A DNA stretch of 40,465 nucleotides, taken from Candidatus Eisenbergiella stercoravium (GTDB taxonomy: Bacteria > Bacillota > Clostridia > Lachnospirales > Lachnospiraceae). Where the stretch lies: positions 64,361 through 104,825 of the forward strand of contig DXHY01000045.1 of NCBI GenBank assembly GCA_019113175.1, given 5' to 3'. Within the stretch, counting starts at the first letter, position 1; each line of letters opens with the position of its first letter. Below are positions 15,450 to 23,308 of this stretch, one piece after another. A program made the position numbers and the translations under genes. The notes under the pieces are model-generated. The model made no database searches, was not told the DNA's origin, and saw nothing but the letters and a program-made list of their open reading frames with translations.

Positions 15450-16432
15450 TGCGTTCCCTCCTCTGTCGGTGTTTCAGTCTCTGTCTGCGTTTCTCTGGAA
15501 TCTCCCACGAGATCCAGGTTTCTTTCATAAAGATTTGTCAGGTTGAAGGTTTCCCGGAAAACCAGATCCGTCCGTCCGTTGATGGAAATCTGTACCTTGT
15601 TCACGCTTGTGAGCTCTACAAGGGAATTGGTGATGGAATAGATCACGACCTCCGGAGTCACGGAATAAATCTGTGTCAGGAAGGTTTCATCCAGATTGAC
15701 GTAACAGATTCCGTCGCGCGTGGATACGCCCAGCACCTTGGTGTTCGGATTGATGGTGGGAAAAGCCTGATCCGTATCGGGCCCGCTTACCAGACAGTCC
15801 ACGACCAGCCGCTCCACCGAAATATTGCTGTTATATTCCAGAGTACGGGTAGTTGCAACCAGCCTGTCTCCGGTTTCGTTGGCAAAATAAAGGGTGAGCG
15901 TCACCATCTCATAGGGATTGATCGCATCCCCCGCATTATCGATGAAGGTATCGGCCGTCATCGGCCCTACTGCCGCCCCTGAGCTGTCCGTCAGGCTCTG
16001 GCCTCCGACCGTCATCAGCACATGATTGATTCCCTCCGTCTGCACGAGGGTCCTTACAATGGAAGCTCTGACCAGCACTTCGGTTGTGGCGGGCAGCTTC
16101 CGATAGGACTCATCCACATCGATATTCAGCTGCCCCTCATCCACCTTATAGCCATTGATCTGAAAAGCGGTTCCGGCTGATGCTTTCAGGGATACATCCT
16201 CCGGGGCGCTCTGGAGAGCGGCGAGAAGTGCGCTGATCTGTTCGTCCTGCGTCATTTCCTCATCCAGATAAACGGTTTCAGAGGAGATCGCAGTTTCCTC
16301 CCGGTTTATATAATAGACCTCAAAGGCCTGTCCGCTTTCCGATTCTTCCTGTGCGTTACGGCCGCAGCCGCTGATGAGAAAAAAAAGTGCGGGAAGAAAA
16401 CAGAAAACGGCTTTTTTCCATAATTTTGACAT
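15446..16432 (-). CDS. GerMN-domain lipoprotein
   Basis: A 328-residue lipoprotein: basic N-terminus, hydrophobic stretch, lipobox LISGC with Cys23. Two GerMN domains follow, about 60-155 and 190-300 (LNIDVDESYRKLPATTEVLV and ICYVNLDETFLTQIYSV are equivalent strands). GerMN proteins are found in spore germination and in lipoproteins linked to two-component systems. It ends with a Thr/Glu-rich tail. It lies 13 bp after the histidine kinase gene and overlaps comEC by four bases. The position suggests it senses or modulates the kinase outside the membrane, like LpqB or the Yyc accessory proteins; this is inference. Confidence 0.87.
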   Translation of the reverse strand: MSKLWKKAVFCFLPALFFLISGCGRNAQEESESGQAFEVYYINREETAISSETVYLDEEMTQDEQISALLAALQSAPEDVSLKASAGTAFQINGYKVDEGQLNIDVDESYRKLPATTEVLVRASIVRTLVQTEGINHVLMTVGGQSLTDSSGAAVGPMTADTFIDNAGDAINPYEMVTLTLYFANETGDRLVATTRTLEYNSNISVERLVVDCLVSGPDTDQAFPTINPNTKVLGVSTRDGICYVNLDETFLTQIYSVTPEVVIYSITNSLVELTSVNKVQISINGRTDLVFRETFNLTNLYERNLDLVGDSRETQTETETPTEEGTQ

Positions 16433-16445
16433 AGCTTCTCCTGTT

Positions 16446-17930
16446 TTACTGTTTTACATAGGTGAGAGGTATTTTCACCGTGAAGCAGGTGCCTTCGCCT
16501 TCCACGCTGCTGACCCGGATGGAGCCGCGGTGCAGAAGAACGGCGTTTCTTGTGATCGCAAGGCCAAGCCCTGTTCCGCCGATCTCTCTGGAGTGGGATT
16601 TGTCCACACGGTAGAAGCGCTCAAAAATGTGATCGTAGTCTGCTTCGGGGATGCCGATACCGGAATCAGAGATTTCCACTGTGAAAAACTGGTGGTCCGC
16701 GTCCAGAAGCACCTTCACCCAGCCGTGTTCCTTATTATATTTGATTGCGTTCTCCACCAGATTGGTGAAAACCTGCGTGATTTTAACCTCATCCACCTCT
16801 GCGGTAACGGGACGGAGGCTTTCAAACACCACTTCCACATCCCTGGTTCTGGCAATGGGACGCAGCCGTTTGAGCACCAGCTCGATCAGCTCATTGATGT
16901 CCACCGTCCCGATGGAGAGCTGCGCTGCGGTTTTATCCATCTTTACCAGAGAAAGGAGGTCGTTGATAATTTTATTTTCCCTCTCGATCTCCGCGGCGAT
17001 ATCCTGCATGAATTCCTGATACAGTTCGATGGGAGCGCCCTCCATCTGCATCAGGGAATCTGCGAGCACCTTCATGGAGGTGAGCGGCGTTTTCAGCTCA
17101 TGGGAAACGTTTGCGACAAATTCCTGTCTGGAATCATCGATGATCTTCATCCGGTTGATCAGCTGGTTAAAAGCGTCCACGATCTGTTCCGTTTCCCGGT
17201 AGTCCTTCACGCTGATCGGCTCGTCCGTAAAACCGTCCTTGATTTCATTGATTGCCTGCGTGACCCGGTTGAAGGGGCGGATCAGGATATAGGAGATTCC
17301 CACCGATATGCCGAAAATGAAAATGATCATCACGATTTCAATAATCAGGGCGTTGCGGTTCATGATTTCCATCGTTGTCCGGATGCTTTCTGTGGAAACG
17401 CTTGCAAGAAGTACGCCCTGTACGGTAGCGGTGGACGCCTGCGCCGTATCAGAGGAAGAGGTGGCGCTGGAAACTGAATCCATGATCGGAATCGTCATTT
17501 CAATGTAACCGCCTCTGCGTTCATAATTAGTTGTATTTTCACCTTTGAAGCAGCGGATGACCTCCTCTGAAATGATGGTTTTCCCCTCGCTGATTCCATA
17601 GGTATCCTTTACCACGTGAAAGCTGTTGTTGATGATGAGCACGCGCCCGTCATAGAGAGTGGATATCTGCTCCAGCTCGGCGTTGATTGCCGCGTTGGAG
17701 GTATCCTGAAGATAATTGTTGGCAAGAAGATGATTCGCTATGATCGTAAACTGCGCCTGTGTGTCCGAAATGCGCAGGGACACCGCGCGCTCCTCATAGC
17801 TCTGAAGAATGCCAAGCCGCATCACGAAGCTGGGAATAATTCCCATCGCGAGCAGCAGCAGAAAAATATAGACCTTTACGCTTCTGAGAGCGGGTATTTT
17901 TGAAAGCAGCGCCTTCAGCCTGTCATGCAT
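16446..17930 (-). CDS. WalK-like membrane sensor histidine kinase
   Basis: About 494 residues. A first membrane helix (about 20-40) and a second (about 197-222) enclose an extracellular sensor of about 150 residues with a Ser/Thr-rich insert. A HAMP domain, HisKA with NVSHELKTPLT (His277), the N box NLVENAIKYN, G1 DSGIGIP and G2 GGTGLGLAI follow. It phosphorylates the regulator encoded just upstream. I prefer the ATG at 17930, with GGAAG upstream, over the one at 17942, which abuts its ribosome site. No PAS domain is visible between HAMP and HisKA, unlike Bacillus WalK. Its genes lie between comEA and the GerMN lipoprotein gene. Confidence 0.9.
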   Translation of the reverse strand: MHDRLKALLSKIPALRSVKVYIFLLLLAMGIIPSFVMRLGILQSYEERAVSLRISDTQAQFTIIANHLLANNYLQDTSNAAINAELEQISTLYDGRVLIINNSFHVVKDTYGISEGKTIISEEVIRCFKGENTTNYERRGGYIEMTIPIMDSVSSATSSSDTAQASTATVQGVLLASVSTESIRTTMEIMNRNALIIEIVMIIFIFGISVGISYILIRPFNRVTQAINEIKDGFTDEPISVKDYRETEQIVDAFNQLINRMKIIDDSRQEFVANVSHELKTPLTSMKVLADSLMQMEGAPIELYQEFMQDIAAEIERENKIINDLLSLVKMDKTAAQLSIGTVDINELIELVLKRLRPIARTRDVEVVFESLRPVTAEVDEVKITQVFTNLVENAIKYNKEHGWVKVLLDADHQFFTVEISDSGIGIPEADYDHIFERFYRVDKSHSREIGGTGLGLAITRNAVLLHRGSIRVSSVEGEGTCFTVKIPLTYVKQ

Positions 17931-17965
17931 GTTTACTTCCATTCCCTTCTGCGGATTTCAGGGAA

Positions 17966-18655
17966 TCAGTTCCTGAAAAAGTAGCCGACACCCCATTTGG
18001 TATGCACGTATTTGGGCTCGCTGGGATTGGCTTCAATTTTTTCACGAAGCCTGCGGATATGCACATCAACCGTGCGCACATCTCCCGGATAATCGTTTCC
18101 CCATACCAGCTTCAGAAGGTTTTCCCGGCTGTAGACCTTGTTGGGATTCAGGGCGAGAAGCTCAAGCAGATCGAATTCCCTGGCTGTCAGGTTCACCTCT
18201 CTGCCCGCAATGTAAACGCGCCTGCTGTCGCAGTCCAGCTTCAGATCTCCGTTTACCACGGTCTTCGGGCCGGCCGCTTCTTTATCCCGTCCGGACGTCC
18301 TTCGCATGATCGCCTTGATTCTGGCCTTTACCTCCAGAATGTTGAAGGGCTTTGTAATATAATCGTCGGCGCCGTATTCCAGCCCCATGATTTTATCCAT
18401 ATCATTATCCTTCGCCGTCAGCATGATGATCGGCACATTGGAAAACTCCCGGATCTGCTGACAGACCTCCAGCCCGGTCAGCTTCGGGAGCATGATATCC
18501 AGAAGAATGATGTCAAAATCCGTATTTTTAGCCATCTCCAGGGCCTCTTCACCGTCGTAGGCGCAGGATACCTCCATGCCTTCCTGCTCCAGGCTGAACC
18601 GGATGCCCTTTACGATCAGTTTTTCGTCGTCCACAACCAGGACCTTCTTAGCCAT
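17966..18655 (-). CDS. WalR-like OmpR-family response regulator
   Basis: A 229-residue regulator. The receiver domain (1-120) has Asp-Asp at 9-10, phospho-acceptor Asp53 in LLDIMLP, a TAKD motif and Lys in ITKPF. A winged-helix DNA-binding domain (about 130-229) contains RTVDVHIRRLREKIE and ends WGVGYFFRN. Overall it is close to WalR/VicR, the essential cell-wall regulator of Firmicutes, although true WalR neighbours (yycH, yycI, walJ) are absent. GAGGT precedes the ATG. The comEA stop is 20 bp upstream, so it should be expressed from the comEA promoter. Confidence 0.92.
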   Translation of the reverse strand: MAKKVLVVDDEKLIVKGIRFSLEQEGMEVSCAYDGEEALEMAKNTDFDIILLDIMLPKLTGLEVCQQIREFSNVPIIMLTAKDNDMDKIMGLEYGADDYITKPFNILEVKARIKAIMRRTSGRDKEAAGPKTVVNGDLKLDCDSRRVYIAGREVNLTAREFDLLELLALNPNKVYSRENLLKLVWGNDYPGDVRTVDVHIRRLREKIEANPSEPKYVHTKWGVGYFFRN

Positions 18656-18675
18656 ATCATACCTCGACTTTCAGG

Positions 18676-19356
18676 TCAGACGGTAATCTTTTCCTTCAGC
18701 TTTTCAAAGCTTCCTTCCTTGATCCCGTCCACCTTCATAATATCTTCAATTGTCTGAAAGCTTCCCCGTTCCTGCCGGTAAGCGACGATGGCCTCGGCTC
18801 TGGTCTGCCCGATTCCGGGCAGAGTCATCAGCTCCTCCAGGGAAGCCGTATTGATGTTCACAAGTCCGTCCCCGGATCCGGCCGCACTCTGTACGCCGTC
18901 CGCGGAATAAATGCCTGATGAAAAAACGCCGGAGGAAGCCGTCCGGGATGAAAGCCCTTCCAGCTCTTCTTCCGTAGGCACCACGATCTGCAGCCCGTCG
19001 GACAACAGGGCCGCCTGATTCAGGCTGTTCGCCGCAGCCTCCTCACTCAGTCCGCCCGCAGCTTCCACCGCATCGCAGACCCGGCTCCCTTCCGGGAACG
19101 TATAGACGCCGGGCCGGTTGACGGCTCCGCAGATGTGTACCACCCAGACAGAGAGCGTTTCCGGCTCAGATTCCTTCTCAGGCGCCGGAGTCTGGCCGCT
19201 TGATGGAGCCTCCTCTCCAGCCTGTGTTTCCACAGACGCCGTTACCGGTTCGAGCTCCACTGTATTTCCGCGGCTTAAACTGCCGCAGCCGCTGAATAAT
19301 AAAAGAAATGCCAGCACCATGACCGGTACCGGAATCCTTCTGCAACAATATGACAT
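18676..19356 (-). CDS. comEA: ComEA-type helix-hairpin-helix DNA receptor (lipoprotein)
   Basis: A 226-residue DNA-binding competence protein. The N-terminus carries a lipobox (LLFSGC, Cys24) rather than the usual single membrane anchor. A Ser/Thr/Glu-rich linker leads to an SLBB domain (about 65-130, VWVVHICGAVNRPGVYTFPE) and a C-terminal HhH pair (about 165-226, LVNINTASLEELMTLPGIGQ). In transformable bacteria it holds duplex DNA at the cell surface for ComEC. The ATG at 19356 has AAGGAG five bases upstream; the frame is open to 19509 but crosses the promoter. It heads the comEA-regulator-kinase-GerMN-comEC operon. Confidence 0.92.
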   Translation of the reverse strand: MSYCCRRIPVPVMVLAFLLLFSGCGSLSRGNTVELEPVTASVETQAGEEAPSSGQTPAPEKESEPETLSVWVVHICGAVNRPGVYTFPEGSRVCDAVEAAGGLSEEAAANSLNQAALLSDGLQIVVPTEEELEGLSSRTASSGVFSSGIYSADGVQSAAGSGDGLVNINTASLEELMTLPGIGQTRAEAIVAYRQERGSFQTIEDIMKVDGIKEGSFEKLKEKITV

Positions 19357-19411
19357 TTTTACTCCTTTCCGCATCCTGCGCGGAAAGGCCCCCGTATGCT
19401 GCTGCATTTTC

Positions 19412-19440
19412 ATTGTAATAGAAAAAATGGGGTTTGACAA
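19412..19440 (-). promoter_or_regulatory. Promoter of the comEA operon
   Basis: On the minus strand, TTGTCA (19440-19435), a 17-base spacer and TACAAT (19417-19412). Its -35 box overlaps the -35 of the opposite promoter by five bases. Confidence 0.65.
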
Positions 19441-19461
19441 GATTTTTCTTCCTGTAATAAT
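19434..19461 (+). promoter_or_regulatory. Extended -10 promoter for the ECF sigma gene
   Basis: Perfect TTGACA (19434-19439), a 16-base spacer and AATAAT (19456-19461) preceded by TGT. The transcript begins just at the GTTACAG element that follows. Confidence 0.65.
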
Positions 19462-19467
19462 GGAGGT

Positions 19468-19572
19468 GTTACAGTTCACTCGTCCGCTGGAGCGCCTGCT
19501 TATGAGCAAGAAATCGCCAAAGGCGATTTCTCGAAGCTGCGAAGCAGCAGAGAGCGCGGAGTGGACTGTAAC
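19468..19572. repeat. GTTAC-N-GTTCA structured element, copy 2 (105 bp)
   Basis: Outer arms GTTACAGTTCACTC (19468-19481) and GAGTGGACTGTAAC (19559-19572) pair with one wobble. Inside is a perfect hairpin, AGAAATCGCC-aaa-GGCGATTTCT (19509-19531), and a smaller GCTGC/GCAGC pair. It lies in the leader of the sigma-factor gene. The rest of the 19357-19724 gap holds the promoters and a TGCCGCAATTGCGGCA palindrome at 19696-19711. Confidence 0.65.
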
Positions 19573-19724
19573 ATAAAGCGTTCCGAAAAAATTTTTTGAG
19601 AAAAAAATGAACCGTTTCCATCCATTCGGTCTCTTAATAGCAGGTGCACCGAAAGGGACAGCAAAAAAGCTGATAATGAAACGCCGCGGATGCGGTGCCG
19701 CAATTGCGGCAAAAGGAGAAACCC

Positions 19725-20300
19725 TTGAATGAAATGGAACTGGTAAGACAACTGCAGACAGGAAGCCGCACGGCTTTTGATCAGATTTATGAAAGGTACC
19801 ATATACAGGCCTACCGTACGGCCGTGCTGCTTACGGGAAACCGGGCGGACGCGGAGGATGTGGTGCAGGAGGCTTTTGTACAGGTGTATCTGCATGCGAA
19901 GGAATTGAAGGAACCGGCGGGCTTTAAGAGCTGGTTTTACCGGATTCTGACCCGCCTTGCATGGAAATGCGGACGGAATGGGAAGCGCGAGATTCCGGAT
20001 GAGGACATCGCGGTGCGCGCAGACCGGGCAGACGGGGGCGACTGCCTGTCGCGGCTGATTGGAAAAGAGGAACGGGAAAGGGTCCGGAAGGCGGTGGAAA
20101 GCCTGGATGAAAAGCACAGGAGCATCGTGGTCCTGTACTATTTCAATAACTTTACCACCGCGGAGATCGCAAGAATCACAGGATGCTTTGAAGGAACTGT
20201 CAAATCGAGGCTGCATGCGGCAAGAAAAAAGCTGGAAAAAAGCCTCGGTGACGACGAAGCCGGCGGGAAGCTTCTCAGGGCGGTGTCACACGCGGAATAA
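19725..20300 (+). CDS. ECF-type RNA polymerase sigma factor
   Basis: About 191 residues, with sigma region 2 (DAEDVVQEAFVQVYLHAKEL) and sigma region 4 (LYYFNNFTTAEIARITGCFE, then GTVKSRLHAARKKLEK). It should redirect RNA polymerase to a small regulon. AAGGAG at 19713-19718 fits a TTG start at 19725 (six bases); the next in-frame ATG at 19734 is 15 bases away. A GC palindrome ends one base before the ribosome site. The next gene encodes a single-pass membrane protein that is the likely anti-sigma factor. It is transcribed divergently from the comEA operon, and the overlapping promoters may couple the two. Confidence 0.9.
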   Translation: MNEMELVRQLQTGSRTAFDQIYERYHIQAYRTAVLLTGNRADAEDVVQEAFVQVYLHAKELKEPAGFKSWFYRILTRLAWKCGRNGKREIPDEDIAVRADRADGGDCLSRLIGKEERERVRKAVESLDEKHRSIVVLYYFNNFTTAEIARITGCFEGTVKSRLHAARKKLEKSLGDDEAGGKLLRAVSHAE

Positions 20301-20339
20301 AGAAAAAGGAAAGACCCGGCGGTAAAAGTGGAGGTAGCT

Positions 20340-21134
20340 ATGAGAAAAGACAGAGCGGATGAAAGAATAACACGGTGGTTCCTCGAGGAAGCGGATCAGA
20401 TCCCCGTTCCCACAGACTTAAAAACAAAAATAGACAGGCAGCTTGACAATGCGGAAAGGAGTAAATATATGAAAAAATTCAGCGCAAAAAAGGTGGTTCT
20501 TGCAGTGGCAGCAGTGGCATTGATCGGTTCTGTGACTGCGGCGGCAGCGGGGCGGCTTGCGTCCTCGGCCAGCCATTCCTATCTGAATGAGCAGGTAAAG
20601 GATTATTCCGCTCTTGCCGAAGTGGAAGCGAAGGTTGGCTTTGAATTCCCTTCCGTGGAAGAATTCTCCAACGGCTTCCGGTTTGCTTCCGCCATTCCGG
20701 TGGACAGCAGTGATTACGATGAAGATGGAAACGTGCTTTCCAGCTATAAGGGAGTCGATCTGACCTATACGGACGGCACGCAGGATGTTACGGCTTATAT
20801 TTATCCAAGCCGTACCTACGAGGGAGAAACGGCTGGAGCGCCCGGTGTTACGCCTGTCTGGGAAGGCGAGAAAGGCGGCATCAGCCTGACCGTCACCAGA
20901 ACGGTACACAAGTTCGTTCCTGCCGATTATGAGATGACGGAAGAAGACATTCAGGCAGAGCAGGAGGGCAGTCTGGTATTCGCTTACGGAAGCAGTGAAG
21001 TGGAGGAAACGGTCAGCTATAACTGCAGATTTGATAAGGATGGACTGAGCTATGAGCTTCTGGGATTTGATCTGACCATGGAGCCGGAACAGCTGGCGGA
21101 GATGGCCGCTGAACTGGTGACGATGGGAGAATAA
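20340..21134 (+). CDS. Probable anti-sigma factor, single-pass membrane protein
   Basis: A 264-residue protein: an N-terminal cytoplasmic part of about 48 residues (RITRWFLEEADQIPVPTDLK, then KTKIDRQLD), one membrane helix (about 49-67, VVLAVAAVALIGSVTAAAAG) and a 195-residue extracellular domain rich in acidic residues and beta strands. This layout, directly after an ECF sigma gene, is that of an anti-sigma factor; no zinc-type (ZAS) motif is present, so the family is not certain. GGAGGT lies before the ATG at 20340, chosen over a GTG at 20328 that overlaps the ribosome site. Confidence 0.72.
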   Translation: MRKDRADERITRWFLEEADQIPVPTDLKTKIDRQLDNAERSKYMKKFSAKKVVLAVAAVALIGSVTAAAAGRLASSASHSYLNEQVKDYSALAEVEAKVGFEFPSVEEFSNGFRFASAIPVDSSDYDEDGNVLSSYKGVDLTYTDGTQDVTAYIYPSRTYEGETAGAPGVTPVWEGEKGGISLTVTRTVHKFVPADYEMTEEDIQAEQEGSLVFAYGSSEVEETVSYNCRFDKDGLSYELLGFDLTMEPEQLAEMAAELVTMGE

Positions 21135-21191
21135 TCGGAAAGCATAAAAGCAGGAAAAAACAAAAAACAGACCGCTGTACTCAGCGGGAGT

Positions 21192-21240
21192 CAAAGCCGC
21201 CGCGAAAACGGGAGTCCTTCCCGTTTACGCGGCGGCTTTG
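21192..21240. terminator. Long hairpin after the sigma/anti-sigma pair
   Basis: CAAAGCCGCCGCG and CGCGGCGGCTTTG are perfect outer arms, with AAACGGGA and TCCCGTTT nested inside. There is no U tract after it, so it may protect the 3' end or work with Rho rather than being a classic intrinsic terminator. Confidence 0.6.
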
Positions 21241-21337
21241 CGCGTGTGCGCCTGACGGCTGCCTCAGGCGGAGCTTCTGATCATCCCTTTTCATATTCCC
21301 ATTTCGGCAAATGCTTCTCGCCATTTTTTCAAATTGA

Positions 21338-21346
21338 TGGTATAAT
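21338..21346 (+). promoter_or_regulatory. Extended -10 promoter upstream of holA
   Basis: TGG followed directly by a perfect TATAAT (21341-21346). No clear -35 is visible. Confidence 0.45.
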
Positions 21347-21412
21347 GATTACGCGCGAAGTTCTTTTTATGGTTTTCATGCAGCCTGTCCGGGCCGCTCC
21401 TCAGAGGACCAT

Positions 21413-21634
21413 GTGAAGTACCGGGATATCTATCCGGAACGCTTTTTTCAGGAGATCCGGGGGCTGGGACTGTGTGAAAAGGGTCAGGACGTGCTGGATC
21501 CGGGAACCGGGACGGGAGTGCTCCCCCGGCACTTAAGCCGGTATGTCGCGCATTTTACGGGCATGGATATTTCGGAAAACCAGATCAAACAGATGCGCAG
21601 ACTGACGAAGAAAACGGAAGGGAACGGTTCATGA
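21413..21634 (+). pseudogene. Truncated class I SAM methyltransferase remnant
   Basis: A 73-residue frame matches only the cofactor-binding start of a class I methyltransferase: YRDIYPERFFQEIRGLGLCE, then motif I VLDPGTGTGVLP and FTGMDISENQIKQ. In-frame sequence upstream (EDHVKYRD) extends the match but has no good start, and everything after the first quarter of the fold is gone. The normal family members have about 250 residues. It ends in an ATGA overlap with holA, so leftover translation could couple to holA. Codon use resembles its neighbours. Confidence 0.6.
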
Positions 21635-22623
21635 AGCAGCTTCTGGAAGACATCAAAACAGGACAGTTCCGTCAGGCCTATCTCCTTTACGGACAGGAGG
21701 CCTATCTGAGAAACCAGTACCGCGACAGGCTGAAGGCGGCCATGGTGCAGGAGGGGGATACCATGAATTTTTCCTCCTTTCAGGGAAAGGACATCAACCC
21801 CGCGCAGATCATCGATCTGGCGGAAACGATGCCGTTTTTCGCAGACCGCCGGGTGATTCTCATTCAGGACAGCGGCTGGTTCAAAAAGGGCGGCGAAGCC
21901 CTGGCGGATTATCTGAAAAATCCTTCGCCAACCATTTTTTTCATTTTCGCGGAGGCGGAGGCCGATAAGAGAAGCCGCCTGTTTAAGGCGGTGAAGGAAG
22001 CGGGCTGCGCGGTGGAGTTTTCCACCCAGGATGAAACCACATTGAAACGCTGGATCCTGGGCAGAATAAAAAAGGAAAACAAGGCGATCTCCCGTTCCGG
22101 CCTGGACTTTTTTTTACAGAAAACAGGCTCGGACATGGAAAATATCGACAGAGAGCTGGAAAAGCTGTTCTGTTATACCCTGAAAAAGGACGCGATCACG
22201 GAAGAGGATATCGATGCGGTCTGCACCCAGCAGATGACGGGGAAGATCTTCGACATGATCGAGGCCGTTGCGGCAGGAAGACAGAAGGAGGCTCTGCAGC
22301 TCTATTACGATCTGCTGGCCTTAAAGGAGCCGCCCATGCGGATCCTTTTTCTGATCGGAAGGCAGTTCAGCCTGCTTGTACAGGTAAAGGAGCTGCGCGC
22401 CAAAGGCTATGATAACCGGCGGATCGGCGAGAAAACGGGACTGCACGGCTTCATCGCCGGAAAATATGTGAACCAGTCCGCCCGGTTTGAAATGGACGTG
22501 CTGAAGGAAGCGCTTGCGGACTGTGTGAAGACGGATGAGGCGGTGAAAAACGGCCGGATGAACGACCGGCTTGGTGTGGAAATGCTCATCGTCCGCTACA
22601 GCGGCATTTCCGGCAGAGGATAA
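21631..22623 (+). CDS. holA: DNA polymerase III delta subunit
   Basis: A 330-residue clamp-loader delta subunit that opens the beta clamp. The N-terminal AAA-like domain starts IKTGQFRQAYLLYGQEAYLR and contains AETMPFFADRRVILIQDSGW; the middle domain carries TGSDMENIDRELEKLFCYT, and the C-terminal collar domain contains FLIGRQFSLLVQVKELRAKG. Delta lacks a working Walker A in this family, as here. The start overlaps the methyltransferase remnant. comEC and rpsT, common neighbours in Firmicutes, are not adjacent. Confidence 0.93.
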   Translation: MKQLLEDIKTGQFRQAYLLYGQEAYLRNQYRDRLKAAMVQEGDTMNFSSFQGKDINPAQIIDLAETMPFFADRRVILIQDSGWFKKGGEALADYLKNPSPTIFFIFAEAEADKRSRLFKAVKEAGCAVEFSTQDETTLKRWILGRIKKENKAISRSGLDFFLQKTGSDMENIDRELEKLFCYTLKKDAITEEDIDAVCTQQMTGKIFDMIEAVAAGRQKEALQLYYDLLALKEPPMRILFLIGRQFSLLVQVKELRAKGYDNRRIGEKTGLHGFIAGKYVNQSARFEMDVLKEALADCVKTDEAVKNGRMNDRLGVEMLIVRYSGISGRG

Positions 22624-22756
22624 GAGAGGGCAGAGACGGACGGACCCCGCAGATGATGCGCGCTATCCGCGCTTCAGTCAGATGGATATGCAGGCGTGCC
22701 CGCCCGGCTCGCTGCCCGCAGGAATAAAAATTTGAGAAGAAAGGAAAGAAACAGCC

Positions 22757-23203
22757 ATGAGTAAAATTGAAGAAGTAAGAGCACAGATGGTCGCCGCAAT
22801 GAAAAATAAGGACAGAGAGCGCAAGGAAACGCTTTCTATGCTGCTTGCGGCCCTGAAAAACAAGGCCATTGACAAGCGCGCGGATCTGACCGAAGCGGAA
22901 GAAAACGAAGTGATTAAAAAGGAAATCAAGCAGACCCAGGAAACCATGGATCTGGCTCCCGCGGACAGAGAGGACATTAAGGAGGAGTGCAGCAAGCGCC
23001 TTGCCGTGCTGAAGGAATTTGCTCCCGAAGAGATGAGCGAAGAGCAGATCCGCGCGGAGATCAGCGAGGTCCTGAATGGCCTTGGAATCACGGAACCCAC
23101 GGGAAAGGACAAGGGAAAGATCATGAAGGAGCTCATGCCCAGGGTGAAGGGCCGTGCGGACGGCGCTCTGGTAAACCGCCTTGTGGGCGAACTGCTGAAG
23201 TAA
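22757..23203 (+). CDS. yqeY: GatB/YqeY domain protein
   Basis: A 148-residue helical protein of the YqeY family, related to the tRNA-binding C-terminal domain of the amidotransferase subunit GatB. Marks are MKNKDRERKETLSMLLAALK, AEENEVIKKEIKQTQETMD and the C-terminal GKIMKELMPRVKGRADGALV, then NRLVGELLK. AAAGGAAAG precedes the ATG. Its cellular role is not settled. Strong hairpins and a U tract follow the stop codon. Confidence 0.92.
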   Translation: MSKIEEVRAQMVAAMKNKDRERKETLSMLLAALKNKAIDKRADLTEAEENEVIKKEIKQTQETMDLAPADREDIKEECSKRLAVLKEFAPEEMSEEQIRAEISEVLNGLGITEPTGKDKGKIMKELMPRVKGRADGALVNRLVGELLK

Positions 23204-23212
23204 AAGAGGAGC

Positions 23213-23264
23213 GGGGAACCGCCCGTGGCGGTTCCCCTGGAAGAATTGCTTACGCAATTCTTTT
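23213..23264 (+). terminator. Double hairpin terminator after yqeY
   Basis: GGGGAACCGCC-cgt-GGCGGTTCCCC (23213-23237), then AAGAATTGC-ttac-GCAATTCTT (23241-23262) ending in a TTTT run. Confidence 0.75.
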
Positions 23265-23308
23265 CACTGATTAAATGCGGCCCTTCGGGCCTAAAATAAA
23301 GGAAGCTT

